Positions 33,346 to 44,462 of a DNA stretch of 64,000 nucleotides are shown here, in pieces. A program made the position numbers and the translations under genes. The DNA comes from Chloroflexota bacterium (GTDB taxonomy: Bacteria; Chloroflexota; Anaerolineae; Anaerolineales; Villigracilaceae). Where the stretch lies: the NCBI GenBank assembly GCA_013112685.1, contig JABFGC010000002.1, forward strand, positions 506,902-570,901, read 5' to 3'. Position 1 is the stretch's first letter, and every line of letters starts with the position of its first letter. Below the pieces are notes generated by a model that was given only the letters and a program-made list of their open reading frames with translations, was not told the origin of the DNA and searched no databases.

Positions 33346-34086
33346 TTACCGTATCCGTATCACCTGACCGACGTAGATGAGGTTGATGTCGTAGATTTGC
33401 GGATTGAGCGCAATCAGCATTTCCAGCGTTGTGCCAAACCGGGCGGCGATCTTCTTCAACGTGTCGCCAGCCTGAACGGTGTAGTACGAAGCGGCGGCGG
33501 GCAGGTTGATGACTTGTCCGGCGTAGATCAGGCTCGGGTTGATAATCTGCGGGTTGACGGCGAGGATGTCGTTCACGGTCACGCCGAGGCGGTCTGCGAT
33601 CTTGCGGAGCGTGTCGCCTTTCTGCACGGTGTACGTGCCGCTGGCGGGCGGGGGTGTGACGGGCGGCGGGGGAAAGATCACGCCGCTGGGCACGGTCAGC
33701 CTTTGCCCTTCATAGATCAGATTGTAGTTGTAGATCGCATTGAGTGAAGCCAGCGCATCCATGGTGGTGCCGAAGCGCGTTGCAAGGACTTTGAGCGTAT
33801 CGCCGCGCGCCACGACGTAAGTCGCGTACCCGTTGCCGTTGTCCCAGTACGCGCCGGGCAGGACGAGCACCTGACCAGGATAGATGTAAACATCCAGACC
33901 CGGGTTGGCGAGCCTGAGCGCGGAGACGGTCGTCCCGCAGGCTCTGGCAATGGAACTCAGGCTGTCGCCGCTTTGGACGGTGTAACTGGTTCCACAGGCG
34001 TAGGCAAGCACATTACCCGTCAGACCCAGCGAAGCCGCAAGGACAGCCGCGATCAGAAGCAGTTGCGAAAATCGTTTGGTGTTCAT
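33346..34086 (-). CDS. Secreted protein with four LysM domains
   Basis: 246 residues from the ATG at 34086 (GAGAGG upstream). A Sec signal peptide (LLLIAAVLAASLGLTGNVLAYA) is followed by four LysM modules: SYTVQSGDSLSSIARACG, TYVVARGDTLKVLATRFG, TYTVQKGDTLRKIADRLG and YYTVQAGDTLKKIAARFG. Modules 2 and 3 are joined by a Pro-rich linker (VIFPPPPVTPPPASG). No catalytic domain is present, so it probably binds glycan (peptidoglycan) as an accessory or structural protein. Confidence 0.93.
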   Translation of the reverse strand: MNTKRFSQLLLIAAVLAASLGLTGNVLAYACGTSYTVQSGDSLSSIARACGTTVSALRLANPGLDVYIYPGQVLVLPGAYWDNGNGYATYVVARGDTLKVLATRFGTTMDALASLNAIYNYNLIYEGQRLTVPSGVIFPPPPVTPPPASGTYTVQKGDTLRKIADRLGVTVNDILAVNPQIINPSLIYAGQVINLPAAASYYTVQAGDTLKKIAARFGTTLEMLIALNPQIYDINLIYVGQVIRIR

Positions 34087-34225
34087 GTGGACCTCTCTTT
34101 CCAATAAAAAACGATTCCGATGTCATTCAGACGATGCGCCGGTGTAAAAGTTCCAGACCGGTACCGAAGGGTCATCCGACGCCAAACTCTTGACTCTTTC
34201 TCGCTGCGGGGGTACACTGAATCTA

Positions 34226-34241
34226 CCTACCGTTCGGTAGG
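34226..34241. promoter_or_regulatory. Operator of the fatty-acid TetR regulator
   Basis: CCTACC-GTTC-GGTAGG is a perfect 6-bp inverted repeat just upstream of the AAGGAG ribosome site of the TetR gene at 34253. Its placement between promoter and start codon fits autorepression and control of the beta-oxidation operon. Confidence 0.65.
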
Positions 34242-34252
34242 GAAGGAGACCT

Positions 34253-34813
34253 ATGACTCGAGACGACATCCTCGACGCCGCCGCGCAGGTCTTTCGCCAT
34301 AAAGGGTTTCACGGCGCATCCATGTCCGATATTGCCGCCGCCCTCGATGTGCAAAAGGCGAGCCTGTACCACCACGTTGCATCCAAGCAGGAGATTTTGC
34401 TCGCGCTTCTCGACCGCGCCCTGGACATGTTGACCGACCACATCGCCTCGATCTCGTCCCAAGCCCTTCCCGCCGACCAAAAACTCCGGCAGATGATCCG
34501 CGGATATTTATCCGTGCTTGCCGAAAACGCCGACCTGACCGCCGTGCTGTTGTTCGAGCATCGTTCGCTCGACAAAAAGAACCACGCCCGCCACGTCCCT
34601 CAACGCGATACGTTCGAGGCGCTGTGGCGGGATGTGCTTAACGAAGGCGTGCAGTCAAAGGTCTTCAATTGCAAAGACCCGAACATGGCGGTCCGCGCGC
34701 TGATGGGCGTGATGAACTGGACGCTCACCTGGTTCCATCCCAACGGTGACAAGTCCATCGAGCAGATCGCCGACGAGTATGCCGATCTGGTGTTCCATGG
34801 CTTGTTGAAGTAA
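34253..34813 (+). CDS. TetR-family regulator of the beta-oxidation operon (FadR-like)
   Basis: 186 residues with AAGGAGA upstream. N-terminal HTH: RDDILDAAAQVFRHKGFHGASMSDIAAALDVQK in pieces, ending in the SLYHHVASKQEIL signature. The C-terminal domain (MGVMNWTLTWFHPNGDKSI) resembles the TetR_C family of fatty-acid regulators such as FadR of Bacillus or KstR-like proteins. It is the first gene of an operon for acyl-CoA degradation, so an acyl-CoA ligand relieving repression is the simplest model. This is inference from context. Confidence 0.85.
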   Translation: MTRDDILDAAAQVFRHKGFHGASMSDIAAALDVQKASLYHHVASKQEILLALLDRALDMLTDHIASISSQALPADQKLRQMIRGYLSVLAENADLTAVLLFEHRSLDKKNHARHVPQRDTFEALWRDVLNEGVQSKVFNCKDPNMAVRALMGVMNWTLTWFHPNGDKSIEQIADEYADLVFHGLLK

Positions 34814-34816
34814 ATC

Positions 34817-34870
34817 GGACCGTGGACGACAGACCGCCGACCGTGGTCAATCGTCCACGGTCTATCGTCC
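34817..34870. repeat. GGACCGTGGACGACAGACC-type repeat
   Basis: Two half-units in inverted orientation (GGACCGTGGACGAC and ATCGTCCACGGTCTATCGTCC) between the TetR gene and the first acyl-CoA dehydrogenase. Member of the dispersed GTCCACCGTCC family. Confidence 0.8.
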
Positions 34871-34885
34871 AAAAAAGGAGAAGAC

Positions 34886-35974
34886 ATGTATTCATTTGAA
34901 CCCAATGAAGAACAACAAATGTTGATGGATGCGGTGGGGAAGTACGCCGAAAACGACCTGCGTCCCGCCGCGCACGACGCCGAGGAAAGCCGCGAACTGC
35001 CGAAGAAACTCATCAGCAAAGGTTGGGAACTCGGCTTCTTGCAGGCGTCCATACCCGAGGCATACGGCGGCTTCGGCGAGCGTAGCGTGGTCACCGGCGC
35101 GCTTGCAGTCGAAGAGATGGCGTTCGGCGACCTTGCGGGTGCGCTGGCTGTGCTTACACCAGCGCTTTTTGCCACGCCGGTTCTGCTCGGCGGCAGTGAA
35201 GAACAAAAGCAGGAATATCTTCCCCAAATCGTCGGCGGCGACTGGACGCCCTACACTGCCGCGCTGATGGAGATGAGTTTCGACTTCGACCCAAACGCGC
35301 TCAAGACCACCGCCAAAGCCGACGGCGACGCATACACCCTCAACGGTGAGAAGATATGCGTTCCATTTGCCAAAGACGCCGAAGCCATGATCGTGTACGC
35401 AAACCTCAACGGGATCACGCAAGGCTTCATCGTCCCGAAAGGAAGCGCGGGTTTGTCCGTCTCTGACGAACGCGAAAAACTGATGGGACTAAACGCCCTG
35501 CCCATGTACCGCGTCAAATTGGAGGATGTACCCGCCAGCAGACTCGGCGGCGCATCCGGTCATGACTTTGAGTTGATCCTGTCTGCGATGAGAGTTGCCT
35601 CCGCCGCAGCCGCTGTGGGGGTGGCGAGGTCGTCCTTTGAATACGCCAAAAACTATGCCAAGGAGCGCGAGGCTTTCGGCGTGAAGATCGCCCAGAAGCA
35701 AGCCATCGCCTTCATGCTCGCGGAAATGGCGACCGAGATCGAAGCCATGCGCCTGCTCACCCGGGAAGCCGCCTGGAAACTGGACGCCAACAAGGAGGAC
35801 AGTTGCGTTGCAGCATACCTTGCCCAAACCGGCGCAGCGGACATGGCGATGATGGTGACGGACCGCGGCGTGCAAATCTACGGCGGACACGGCTACATCC
35901 GCGAGAACCCCGTCGAATTGCTCATGCGCAATGGGCGCGGGTTCGCCATGCTGGTGGGGCTGGCGATTGTGTAA
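34886..35974 (+). CDS. Acyl-CoA dehydrogenase, subunit/type 1 (short C-terminus)
   Basis: 362 residues. Typical ACAD segments: YSFEPNEEQQMLMDAVGKYA, GWELGFLQASIPEAYGGFG, LNGEKICVPFAKDAEAM, and the last helix region DRGVQIYGGHGYIRENPVEL with the catalytic-base glutamate of the PVE type. It ends with MRNGRGFAMLVGLAIV and therefore lacks the FAD-contacting EGT-x-x-I-x-R tail, which the neighbouring dehydrogenase keeps. It may form a mixed complex with that neighbour, as described for mycobacterial FadE pairs. The stop lies exactly at a palindromic repeat. Confidence 0.9.
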   Translation: MYSFEPNEEQQMLMDAVGKYAENDLRPAAHDAEESRELPKKLISKGWELGFLQASIPEAYGGFGERSVVTGALAVEEMAFGDLAGALAVLTPALFATPVLLGGSEEQKQEYLPQIVGGDWTPYTAALMEMSFDFDPNALKTTAKADGDAYTLNGEKICVPFAKDAEAMIVYANLNGITQGFIVPKGSAGLSVSDEREKLMGLNALPMYRVKLEDVPASRLGGASGHDFELILSAMRVASAAAAVGVARSSFEYAKNYAKEREAFGVKIAQKQAIAFMLAEMATEIEAMRLLTREAAWKLDANKEDSCVAAYLAQTGAADMAMMVTDRGVQIYGGHGYIRENPVELLMRNGRGFAMLVGLAIV

Positions 35975-36068
35975 TGTCATTGCGAGGAGGAGCGAAGCGA
36001 CGACGAAGCAATCCCCTCAAAGCCCTGAGATTGCTTCGAGCGGACAAACACCGCTCTCGCAATGACAT
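35974..36068. repeat. TCATTGCGAG palindromic element, copy 1
   Basis: Perfect 13-bp terminal arms ATGTCATTGCGAG (35974-35986) and CTCGCAATGACAT (36056-36068), with an inner GAAGCAATC/GATTGCTTC pair. Other copies at 46086-46208 and 47204-47290. It lies between the two dehydrogenase genes. Confidence 0.9.
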
Positions 36069-36084
36069 AAAAAGGAGAAAAACC

Positions 36085-37343
36085 ATGACCATCGAATTTG
36101 AAACCCCCAAACCGATCGCTCAAATGCAGACCGTCCTGCAAACGGTCGCTGAAAACATGATGCGCTCCACCTCGCGCGAATTCGACGAGAACGAGCACGC
36201 CATCCCGTGGGATTACATCGAGTTCATGCACACCGCCATGCGTTCGATGGGCGGCGGAGGCGGACTCGCCCCCTCGGAAGAGAAACCCAAAGAAGGCGCG
36301 GAGAAACGCCCGCCGATCGGCTATCAGCGGCTTGCCGTTCAAATCGAAATGCTCTCCTGGGGCGATGTCGGCTACTATCTCGTCACGCCCGGCGGCGGGT
36401 TGGGCGCGGCGGCGGTCAGGCGGCTGGCACGCCCGATCAGAAAGCCAAATTCCTTGCGCGCTTCAACGAAGAGAAGCCGACCCTCGCCGCAATGTGCATG
36501 ACCGAACCCGGCGCAGGTTCGGATACATCCGCGATTCGCGCGCGCGCCGTGCTGGATGAAAAGACCAACGAGTGGGTCATCAACGGCGAAAAGATATTCG
36601 TCACCGCGGGCGATAAATCCCTGACCGAATATGAAAAACTCGGCAAAGGTTTTATCGTCGTCTGGGCAAGCATTGACCCATCCGCCGGGCGCGCTGGGAT
36701 GCGCGCTTTTGTGGTGGAGGCTGGCACTCCGGGAGTGAAAGTCACCAAACTCGAACACAAACTCGGCATCCGTGCCAGCGATACGGCATCCGTCTCCCTC
36801 GTTGATGCGCGCGTCCCATTCGAGAACCTGCTGGGCAGTCCCACCGTGGAAAAGACCACCACCGGCTTCAAAGGCGCGATGGCAACCTTCGATGCGACCC
36901 GTCCGCTCGTGGCGGCATCCGGTTTGGGCGTGGCGCGGGCCGCGCTCGAATTCCTGAAGGCGAAACTGCGCGAGAACGGAGTTCAGATCCGCTACGGCAT
37001 GCCGCGCCAGAAGTTGACTGCCATCGAACGCGACGTGATTGACATGGAGATCATGCTCAAATCGGCGTGGCTGATGGTGTTGAAGGCGGTCTGGATGGCG
37101 GACAATAAAAAACCCAACGCGCTCGAGTCCTCGATGAGCAAGGTCAAGGCAGGCGATGTGACCACTAAGATCACGCAAAAAGCCGTCGAGATTTTGGGTC
37201 CGCTCGGTTACAGCCGCGAGTTCCTGCTTGAGAAGTGGTTCCGCGACGCGAAGATCACCGACATTTACGAAGGCACAGGGCAGATCAACCGCCTGGTGGT
37301 GGCAAGGCAGATTTTGGGTTATAGCGGGTCGGAGTTAAGGTAA
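36085..37343 (+). CDS. Acyl-CoA dehydrogenase, type 2 (one frameshift)
   Basis: Start ATG at 36085 with AAAGGAG. Segments: FETPKPIAQMQTVLQTVAEN, then after the break KFLARFNEEKPTLAAMCMTE, PGAGSDTSAIRARA, GEKIFVTAGD, and the C-terminal LEKWFRDAKITDIYEGTGQI with catalytic Glu and the FAD-tail EGT motif. One base is missing near 36417-36420 (GTCAGGCGG), which moves the frame; corrected length is about 419 residues. The N-terminal half is unusual in having a Gly-rich loop (MGGGGGLAPSEEKPKEG). It probably oxidises acyl-CoA, alone or with type 1. Confidence 0.88.
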
Positions 37344-37377
37344 TTACGTAATTACGTAATTACTAAAAGGAGTTGCC
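37344..37377. repeat. Tandem AATTACGT units before fadN
   Basis: AATTACGTAATTACGTAATTAC is almost three tandem copies of an 8-bp self-complementary unit, lying between the dehydrogenase stop and the AAAGGAG site of the next gene. Confidence 0.6.
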
Positions 37378-39759
<2,382 letters not shown>

Positions 39760-39764
39760 TCGAA

Positions 39765-39811
39765 AGTCAAACGTCGAAGGTCGCTTGACCTTTGACCTTC
39801 GACTTTTGACT
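39765..39811. repeat. Inverted repeat between fadN and thiolase genes
   Basis: AGTCAAACGTCGAAGGTC (39765-39782) pairs with GACCTTCGACTTTTGACT (39794-39811) with one mismatch. It is a strong hairpin without a T run, so more likely a mobile palindrome or processing site than a terminator. Confidence 0.75.
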
Positions 39812-39829
39812 CAATATGGAGATGATCTT

Positions 39830-41014
39830 ATGACAACAAAAGAAGCCGTTATCGTAAGCGCCGTCCGCACCCCTGTCGGCAAGGCGAAGCGCGGCGGGAT
39901 GGCGACGGTTCGTCCCGATGAAATGGGTGCGGCGGTCATCAAAGAATTGCTCAACCGCACGCCGAACCTCGACCCAGTGCAGATCGAAGATGTGGTGTTG
40001 GGCTGCGCCTTTCCCGAAGGCGAGCAGGGCATGAACTTCGCGCGCACGATTTCCATCCGCGCGGGACTGCCCGATAGCGTGCCAGCCGAAACCATCAATC
40101 GTTATTGCTCGTCGGGCGTGCAGTCCATCGCGCACGTGGCGTATGCTATCAAATCGGGCGACATCGAAATTGGCATCGGCGGCGGCGTGGAGTCCATGTC
40201 CATGGTGCCGATGATGGGTTACAAGTTTTCGCCCAATCCGCATTTCGCGCAGGAACTTCCGCATTATTACACCAACATGGGCTTGACCGCGGAAAACGTC
40301 GCCGTGAAATATGGCGTCACCCGCGAGCAGCAGGATGAATTCGCGCTTCATTCCAACCAGAAGGCTGCCCGGGCAGTGGAAAGCGGACTCTTCGACCCAG
40401 AGTTGATCCCGCTCGACGTGGAAGTGAACGAATACATGGATGGCAACGTGGAGAAAAAGCGCTTCACCGTAAAACGCGATGAAGGTCCGCGCGCGGATAC
40501 GAGTATCGAAGCGTTGTCCAAGTTAAAACCAGCGTTCAAAGAAGGCGGAGTCGTCACTGCGGGTAACTCATCGCAAATGTCTGATGGCGCGGCGGCGGTG
40601 ATGGTCATGTCCGCCGAGAAGGCAAACGCTCTTGGACTCAAGCCGCTGGCGCGATTCGTTTCGTTCGCCGTGGGAGGCGTCCCGCCTGAGTTGATGGGCA
40701 TCGGTCCCATCGTCGCTATACCGAAGGCGTTGAAACTCGCAGGGCTGACGTTGAACGACATTGATCTGTTCGAACTGAACGAAGCCTTCGCCGCGCAGTC
40801 GCTGGCGGTGATTCAATTGCTCGAGCTCGATCCTGGCAAGGTCAATGTCAACGGCGGCGCGATCGCGCTTGGGCATCCGCTCGGCTGTACCGGCTCCAAA
40901 CTCACCACGCAGTTGATCTACGAAATGGGCCGCCGCCAGTCAAAGTATGGTATGGTTACGATGTGCATCGGCGGCGGCATGGGCGCCGCGGCGATCTTCG
41001 AAAATTTACAATAA
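39830..41014 (+). CDS. Acetyl-CoA C-acyltransferase (thiolase)
   Basis: 394 residues from the ATG at 39830. Motifs: EAVIVSAVRTPVGKAKRGG, NRYCSSGVQSIAHVAYAI with the acyl-accepting Cys, NEAFAAQSLAVIQLL, the NGGAIALGHPLGCTGSKL histidine loop and CIGGGMGAAAIFENL with the second Cys. It carries out the final thiolytic step of the beta-oxidation cycle encoded by the preceding genes. Length and motifs are standard for FadA/FadI-type degradative thiolases. Confidence 0.95.
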   Translation: MTTKEAVIVSAVRTPVGKAKRGGMATVRPDEMGAAVIKELLNRTPNLDPVQIEDVVLGCAFPEGEQGMNFARTISIRAGLPDSVPAETINRYCSSGVQSIAHVAYAIKSGDIEIGIGGGVESMSMVPMMGYKFSPNPHFAQELPHYYTNMGLTAENVAVKYGVTREQQDEFALHSNQKAARAVESGLFDPELIPLDVEVNEYMDGNVEKKRFTVKRDEGPRADTSIEALSKLKPAFKEGGVVTAGNSSQMSDGAAAVMVMSAEKANALGLKPLARFVSFAVGGVPPELMGIGPIVAIPKALKLAGLTLNDIDLFELNEAFAAQSLAVIQLLELDPGKVNVNGGAIALGHPLGCTGSKLTTQLIYEMGRRQSKYGMVTMCIGGGMGAAAIFENLQ

Positions 41015-41020
41015 ATCTAA

Positions 41021-41058
41021 AAGACCTGACAGGTTTTTTAAAAAACCTGTCAGGTCTT
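41021..41058. repeat. Palindrome AAGACCTGACAGGTTTTT, copy 2
   Basis: Perfect 18-bp arms (41021-41038 and 41041-41058) with a 2-bp loop. The core is identical to the palindrome at 1741-1774. It lies six bases after the thiolase stop and before the SCP2 ribosome site. Confidence 0.9.
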
Positions 41059-41078
41059 AAATCTACCAGGAGAAACCA

Positions 41079-41405
41079 ATGCCTCTCACAATCGAAACTC
41101 TCATGTCTAAAATGCCCGGCGCGTTCATCCCCGAAAAGGCGGCTGGACTCGACGCGGTCATCCAATTCAAATTCACCGGCGCGGAAGCGGGCGACTGGTA
41201 CGCGGTCATCAAGGACGGCAAGGTGACCGTCGAGAAGGGGACGCACGCCTCCCCGAAGATGACCCTCACCGCCGACTCCGGCGATTACGTCAAGATCTTC
41301 ACCGGCGAAATTGACGGGATGAAAGCGTTCATGGAAGGGAAGTTGAAACTCGCGGGCGACCTCAACCTGGCGATGAAACTGACCCAGATGTTCAAGATCA
41401 AGTAG
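41079..41405 (+). CDS. SCP2 sterol-binding-domain lipid carrier
   Basis: 108 residues. PLTIETLMSKMPGAFIPEKA, LDAVIQFKFTGAEAGDWY, ADSGDYVKIFTGEIDGMKAF and MEGKLKLAGDLNLAMKL are the SCP2 fold in its free-standing bacterial form. It would bind acyl-CoA or other lipids in the cytosol and deliver them to the enzymes of the operon it closes. A strong terminator follows at once. Confidence 0.92.
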   Translation: MPLTIETLMSKMPGAFIPEKAAGLDAVIQFKFTGAEAGDWYAVIKDGKVTVEKGTHASPKMTLTADSGDYVKIFTGEIDGMKAFMEGKLKLAGDLNLAMKLTQMFKIK

Positions 41406-41410
41406 GCGTA

Positions 41411-41445
41411 AACCTCGGAGGTCTTCAAGACCTCCGAGGTTTTTT
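41411..41445 (+). terminator. Terminator of the beta-oxidation operon
   Basis: AACCTCGGAGGTCTT (41411-41425) pairs perfectly with AAGACCTCCGAGGTT (41427-41441) and runs into Ts. It starts five bases after the SCP2 stop. Confidence 0.93.
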
Positions 41446-41491
41446 GGGGGGATTTGGTAGAATTGCGCCATCTTTCTCAGGAGCGTGAATC

Positions 41492-42316
41492 GTGGACTTC
41501 AGTTGGATTTCCTCCCCCGAAACCTGGATTGCGTTGGTCACTCTCGTCGCGCTGGAATTGGTGCTGGGTGTGGACAACGTCATCTTCATTTCCATCCTTG
41601 CCGGGAAGTTGCCCCCGCAGGACCAGCAGCGCGCCCGCACCACCGGCATCATGATGGCGGTCATCACGCGCATTTTGCTGTTGCTATCCCTCTCGTGGAT
41701 CATCGGTCTCGAAGAACCGCTCTTTTCCGTTCCCTGGTTTGCCGGAGAGACGCTGGGCGTTTCAGGCCGTGATCTGATTCTGATCGCGGGCGGTATCTTC
41801 CTGCTCTGGAAGAGCACCCACGAAATCCACGACAAACTGGAAGGCAGGGAGGGTCGCGCCTCGGCGAAGGTCGGCGCGACGTTTTGGAGCGTCATCATCC
41901 AGATCATGCTGTTGGATATCGTCTTCTCGCTCGACTCAGTCATCACGGCGGTCGGCATGGTGGACCATATCGAGATCATGATCTTTGCCGTGCTGGTCGC
42001 AGCCGGCGTGATGATCTTCACGGCGGGTCCCCTCAGCGGATTTGTGGACCAGCATCCCACCATCAAAATCCTTGCGCTCAGTTTCCTGCTCCTCATCGGC
42101 TTCACGCTTGTGGTCGAAGGTTTGCATCAGCACATCCCCAAAGGCTACATTTACTTTGCCATGGGCTTCTCCGTGCTTGTGGAATTGATCAATTTGCGCG
42201 TCCGCCAGAACGAACGACAGCCCGTCCAATTGCATGCCCCCTATAAAGCCGAAGTCGTCCCTGTGGCGGTGAAAAGGGTTCCGGCAGGGAAGCCCAAGCC
42301 GAAGAGGAAGAAGTAA
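41492..42316 (+). CDS. TerC-family integral membrane protein
   Basis: 274 residues, GTG start with AGGAG upstream. Helix 1 motif LVALELVLGVDNVIFISILA and helix 4 LLDIVFSLDSVITAVGM carry the acidic residues typical of TerC (tellurite-resistance/Alx-type, possibly Mn2+ or Ca2+ export). Further helices are LSFLLLIGFTLVVEGL and YIYFAMGFSVLVELINL. The C-terminus is basic (KPKPKRKK). Metal efflux coupled to secretion of metalloproteins is known for some relatives; nothing here narrows it. Confidence 0.93.
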   Translation: MDFSWISSPETWIALVTLVALELVLGVDNVIFISILAGKLPPQDQQRARTTGIMMAVITRILLLLSLSWIIGLEEPLFSVPWFAGETLGVSGRDLILIAGGIFLLWKSTHEIHDKLEGREGRASAKVGATFWSVIIQIMLLDIVFSLDSVITAVGMVDHIEIMIFAVLVAAGVMIFTAGPLSGFVDQHPTIKILALSFLLLIGFTLVVEGLHQHIPKGYIYFAMGFSVLVELINLRVRQNERQPVQLHAPYKAEVVPVAVKRVPAGKPKPKRKK

Positions 42317-42323
42317 TTCCAAA

Positions 42324-42359
42324 AAAAGAGCGGACTCGATTTCGAGAGTCCGCTCTTTT
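42324..42359. terminator. Bidirectional terminator between terC and thrB
   Basis: AAAAGAGCGGACTC (42324-42337) pairs perfectly with GAGTCCGCTCTTTT (42346-42359). A and T runs on both sides let it serve both convergent genes. It touches the inferred thrB stop codon. Confidence 0.9.
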
Positions 42360-43248
42360 CATACCAGGCGATGCGCGCCCCGACTGCCTGGCTTCGTGAT
42401 AATCCCTCTCGATCTCGATCCCGCGCTCTGTGTACACCGCTTGCATTTCGGCTCTTGCCGCCTCCGCCTTTTCCGGCGGGACGAAGGCTATGATGGCGGG
42501 CCCCGCCCCTGAGAGCGCCGCCGCACCGAACCGGCGGGCGCCTTATATGCCGCCGTTCCGCCGGAGATGTGCCGCACCCGATACGGCTGGTGGATGCGGT
42601 CGTCCATCACTTTTTGAAGCAGGTCAAGGTCGCCGCCCCGAAGCGCATCCATCACCAGCGCGGCGCGCCCGATGTTGTAAATCGCATCCGCGCGGGAGAC
42701 GGATTTCGGCAAGCACCGCCCGCGCAATTTTTGTGGGTCCATTCCATCAACGGCTTGACGATCACCAGCGTCAAGGGCGGGATTTCGTAACGCCTCGTAA
42801 TGATTTCATCGCGCGCCGTCACCGAAACCACCAACCCGCCAAACAGCGCAGGCGCGGCGTTATCGGGATGCCCCTCCATTTCTGTTGCGATTTTCAGCAG
42901 GTCCAACTCGCCGAGCGGCTTGCCGAGCGTTTCATTCGCGCCGAACAACCCCGCGACGATCGCCGCCGCGCTCGAACCAAGCCCGCCGCTGACGGGGATT
43001 TCGTTGCGCGCTCGGATGGATGCGCCCGTCAGCGGTCTGCCGCAGGCTTCGTGCAAAGCCGCAAATGCCTTCGTCAATAAATTCCTCGAACCCTTGTTGA
43101 ATTTCTCCGCGCCTTCGCCGGTGACGTGATAGGTGGTTTTTTCAGCGGGCTCGAACGTGATCTCATTCCAAACATCCAATGCGAGACCCATGCAATCGAA
43201 ACCGGGACCCAAATTTGCAGATGTGGCGGGGACTCGGATTTTTATCAT
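42359..43248 (-). CDS. thrB: Homoserine kinase (at least four indels)
   Basis: ThrB phosphorylates homoserine on the way to threonine. From the ATG at 43248: IKIRVPATSANLGPGFDCMG, NEIPVSGGLGSSAAAIVAGL (ATP loop of GHMP kinases), EGHPDNAAPALFGGLVVSV, then VLPKSVSRADAIYNIGRAAL in a second frame, AALSGAGPAIIAFVPPEKAE in a third and MQAVYTERGIEIERDYHEA in the last stretch. Indels lie near 42730, 42718, 42540 and 42375. The inferred stop at 42359-42361 gives about 297 codons, the normal length. It is divergent from threonine synthase, its pathway partner. Confidence 0.9.
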
Positions 43249-43254
43249 CCGCAC

Positions 43255-43260
43255 ATTATA
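43255..43260 (-). promoter_or_regulatory. -10 box 6 bp upstream of thrB
   Basis: Minus-strand TATAAT, then GTGCGG, then ATG at 43248. The space cannot hold a ribosome site; leaderless start predicted. Confidence 0.55.
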
Positions 43261-43325
43261 TAATATCAGCATCGCATATTGCGCTTGCCCCTTCTGAAAA
43301 AAGCGCAATTTGCGACCGCGCTGGG

Positions 43326-43331
43326 TATAAT
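43326..43331 (+). promoter_or_regulatory. Possible -10 box of thrC
   Basis: TATAAT 50 bp upstream of the thrC ATG, inside the 133-bp divergent region. No convincing -35 at normal spacing. Confidence 0.4.
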
Positions 43332-43381
43332 CGCCTCGTTTCGATGAGCTTGCGCGCTTCATTTCGGACCTCGGAGTTGGC

Positions 43382-44416
43382 ATGACCTACCAGGGCTTGA
43401 TCCATCGCTACCGGCTGTACCTCGACCTGCCAGCCCACGCCCACACCATTTCCCTGCTCGAAGGGGATACTCCGCTGATTCCCATGCCGCGCCTCGGCAG
43501 GGAGTTTGGCTGCGACCTGTTCGTCAAATTCGAGGGCTTGAATCCCACCGGCTCGTTCAAAGACCGCGGCATGACCGCCGCCATCAGCGAAGCCGTCGGG
43601 CGCGGCGCAAAGACCATCATCTGCGCCTCCACCGGCAACACCGCCGCCTCTGCCGCGGCGTACGCCGCCCGCGCCGGGTTGCGTTCCATCGTGCTGATCC
43701 CCGAAGGCAAGGTGGCGGTCGGCAAACTGGCGGGAGCCATCGCCTACGGCGCGGAGGTGATTCAAATTCAAGGCTCGTTCGACGACGCGCTTTCGCTCGT
43801 GGTGGAGATCACGCAAAAAACGCCGATCGCGCTGGTCAACTCCATCAACCCGTATCGCATCGAGGGGCAAAAGACGGCTTCGTTCGAGATCTGCGACGTG
43901 CTTAGCTCCGCGCCGGACTGGTTGTGCCTGCCGGTCGGCAATGCGGGCAACATCACCTCCTATTGGGCGGGCTTCAAGCAATACCAAAAGGGACTTCCGC
44001 GTGTGCTGGGCGTGCAGGCAGAAGGCGCGGCTCCGCTAGTGCTGGGGCATCCCGTGGAAAAACCGGAGACGATTGCGACCGCCATCCGCATCGGCAAACC
44101 GGCGCGCGGCGAACAGGCGTTGGAAGCGGCGCACGAATCCGACGGCAGGATCATCGCCGTTTCCGACGCGCAGATTTTGGACGCCCAGTGCATCCTCGCC
44201 TCGGAGGGGGTGTGGGTGGAGCCGGCGTCTGCGGCGGGGCTGGCAGGCTTGATGGCAGAAACAGCCAAAGGGTCGTTGGATGCGAAGGGGAAAACCGTCG
44301 TGGTCGTTTGCACGGGTCACGGCATGAAAGACCCATCCATCATCACTGAATCGTTCCAAGCCCCGAAGGTCATCCCGGCAAACTATGAGGCGTTGCTCGA
44401 TGTGATCGGGGAGTGA
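43382..44416 (+). CDS. thrC: Threonine synthase
   Basis: 344 residues, PLP-dependent. HTISLLEGDTPLIPMPRLG, the PLP lysine in KFEGLNPTGSFKDRGMT, ICASTGNTAASAAAYAARAG, LPVGNAGNITSYWAGFKQY and VVVVCTGHGMKDPSII identify the enzyme that turns phosphohomoserine into threonine. Length fits the shorter, bacterial/archaeal class. It is divergent from thrB, sharing a 133-bp regulatory region in which I see no T-box or other riboswitch. Confidence 0.95.
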   Translation: MTYQGLIHRYRLYLDLPAHAHTISLLEGDTPLIPMPRLGREFGCDLFVKFEGLNPTGSFKDRGMTAAISEAVGRGAKTIICASTGNTAASAAAYAARAGLRSIVLIPEGKVAVGKLAGAIAYGAEVIQIQGSFDDALSLVVEITQKTPIALVNSINPYRIEGQKTASFEICDVLSSAPDWLCLPVGNAGNITSYWAGFKQYQKGLPRVLGVQAEGAAPLVLGHPVEKPETIATAIRIGKPARGEQALEAAHESDGRIIAVSDAQILDAQCILASEGVWVEPASAAGLAGLMAETAKGSLDAKGKTVVVVCTGHGMKDPSIITESFQAPKVIPANYEALLDVIGE

Positions 44417-44424
44417 TTATCTTC

Positions 44425-44453
44425 TTGACAATCTCCTTTTACGAATAGATAAT
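44425..44453 (+). promoter_or_regulatory. Promoter of the ECF transporter genes
   Basis: TTGACA (44425-44430), 17-bp spacer, GATAAT (44448-44453), then nine bases to ATG at 44463. Both hexamers are near consensus. No ribosome site lies between the -10 and ATG. Confidence 0.7.
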
Positions 44454-44462
44454 AACAGCCTG

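Noticed and set aside
3377..34870. CRISPR array
   Set aside because: The repeated GTCCACC units are scattered, imperfect and lack regular unique spacers; no cas gene is present.
43249..43381. T-box or amino-acid riboswitch in the thrB/thrC region
   Set aside because: The gap is only 133 bp with divergent promoters, and I see no stem-loop series or T-box sequence.
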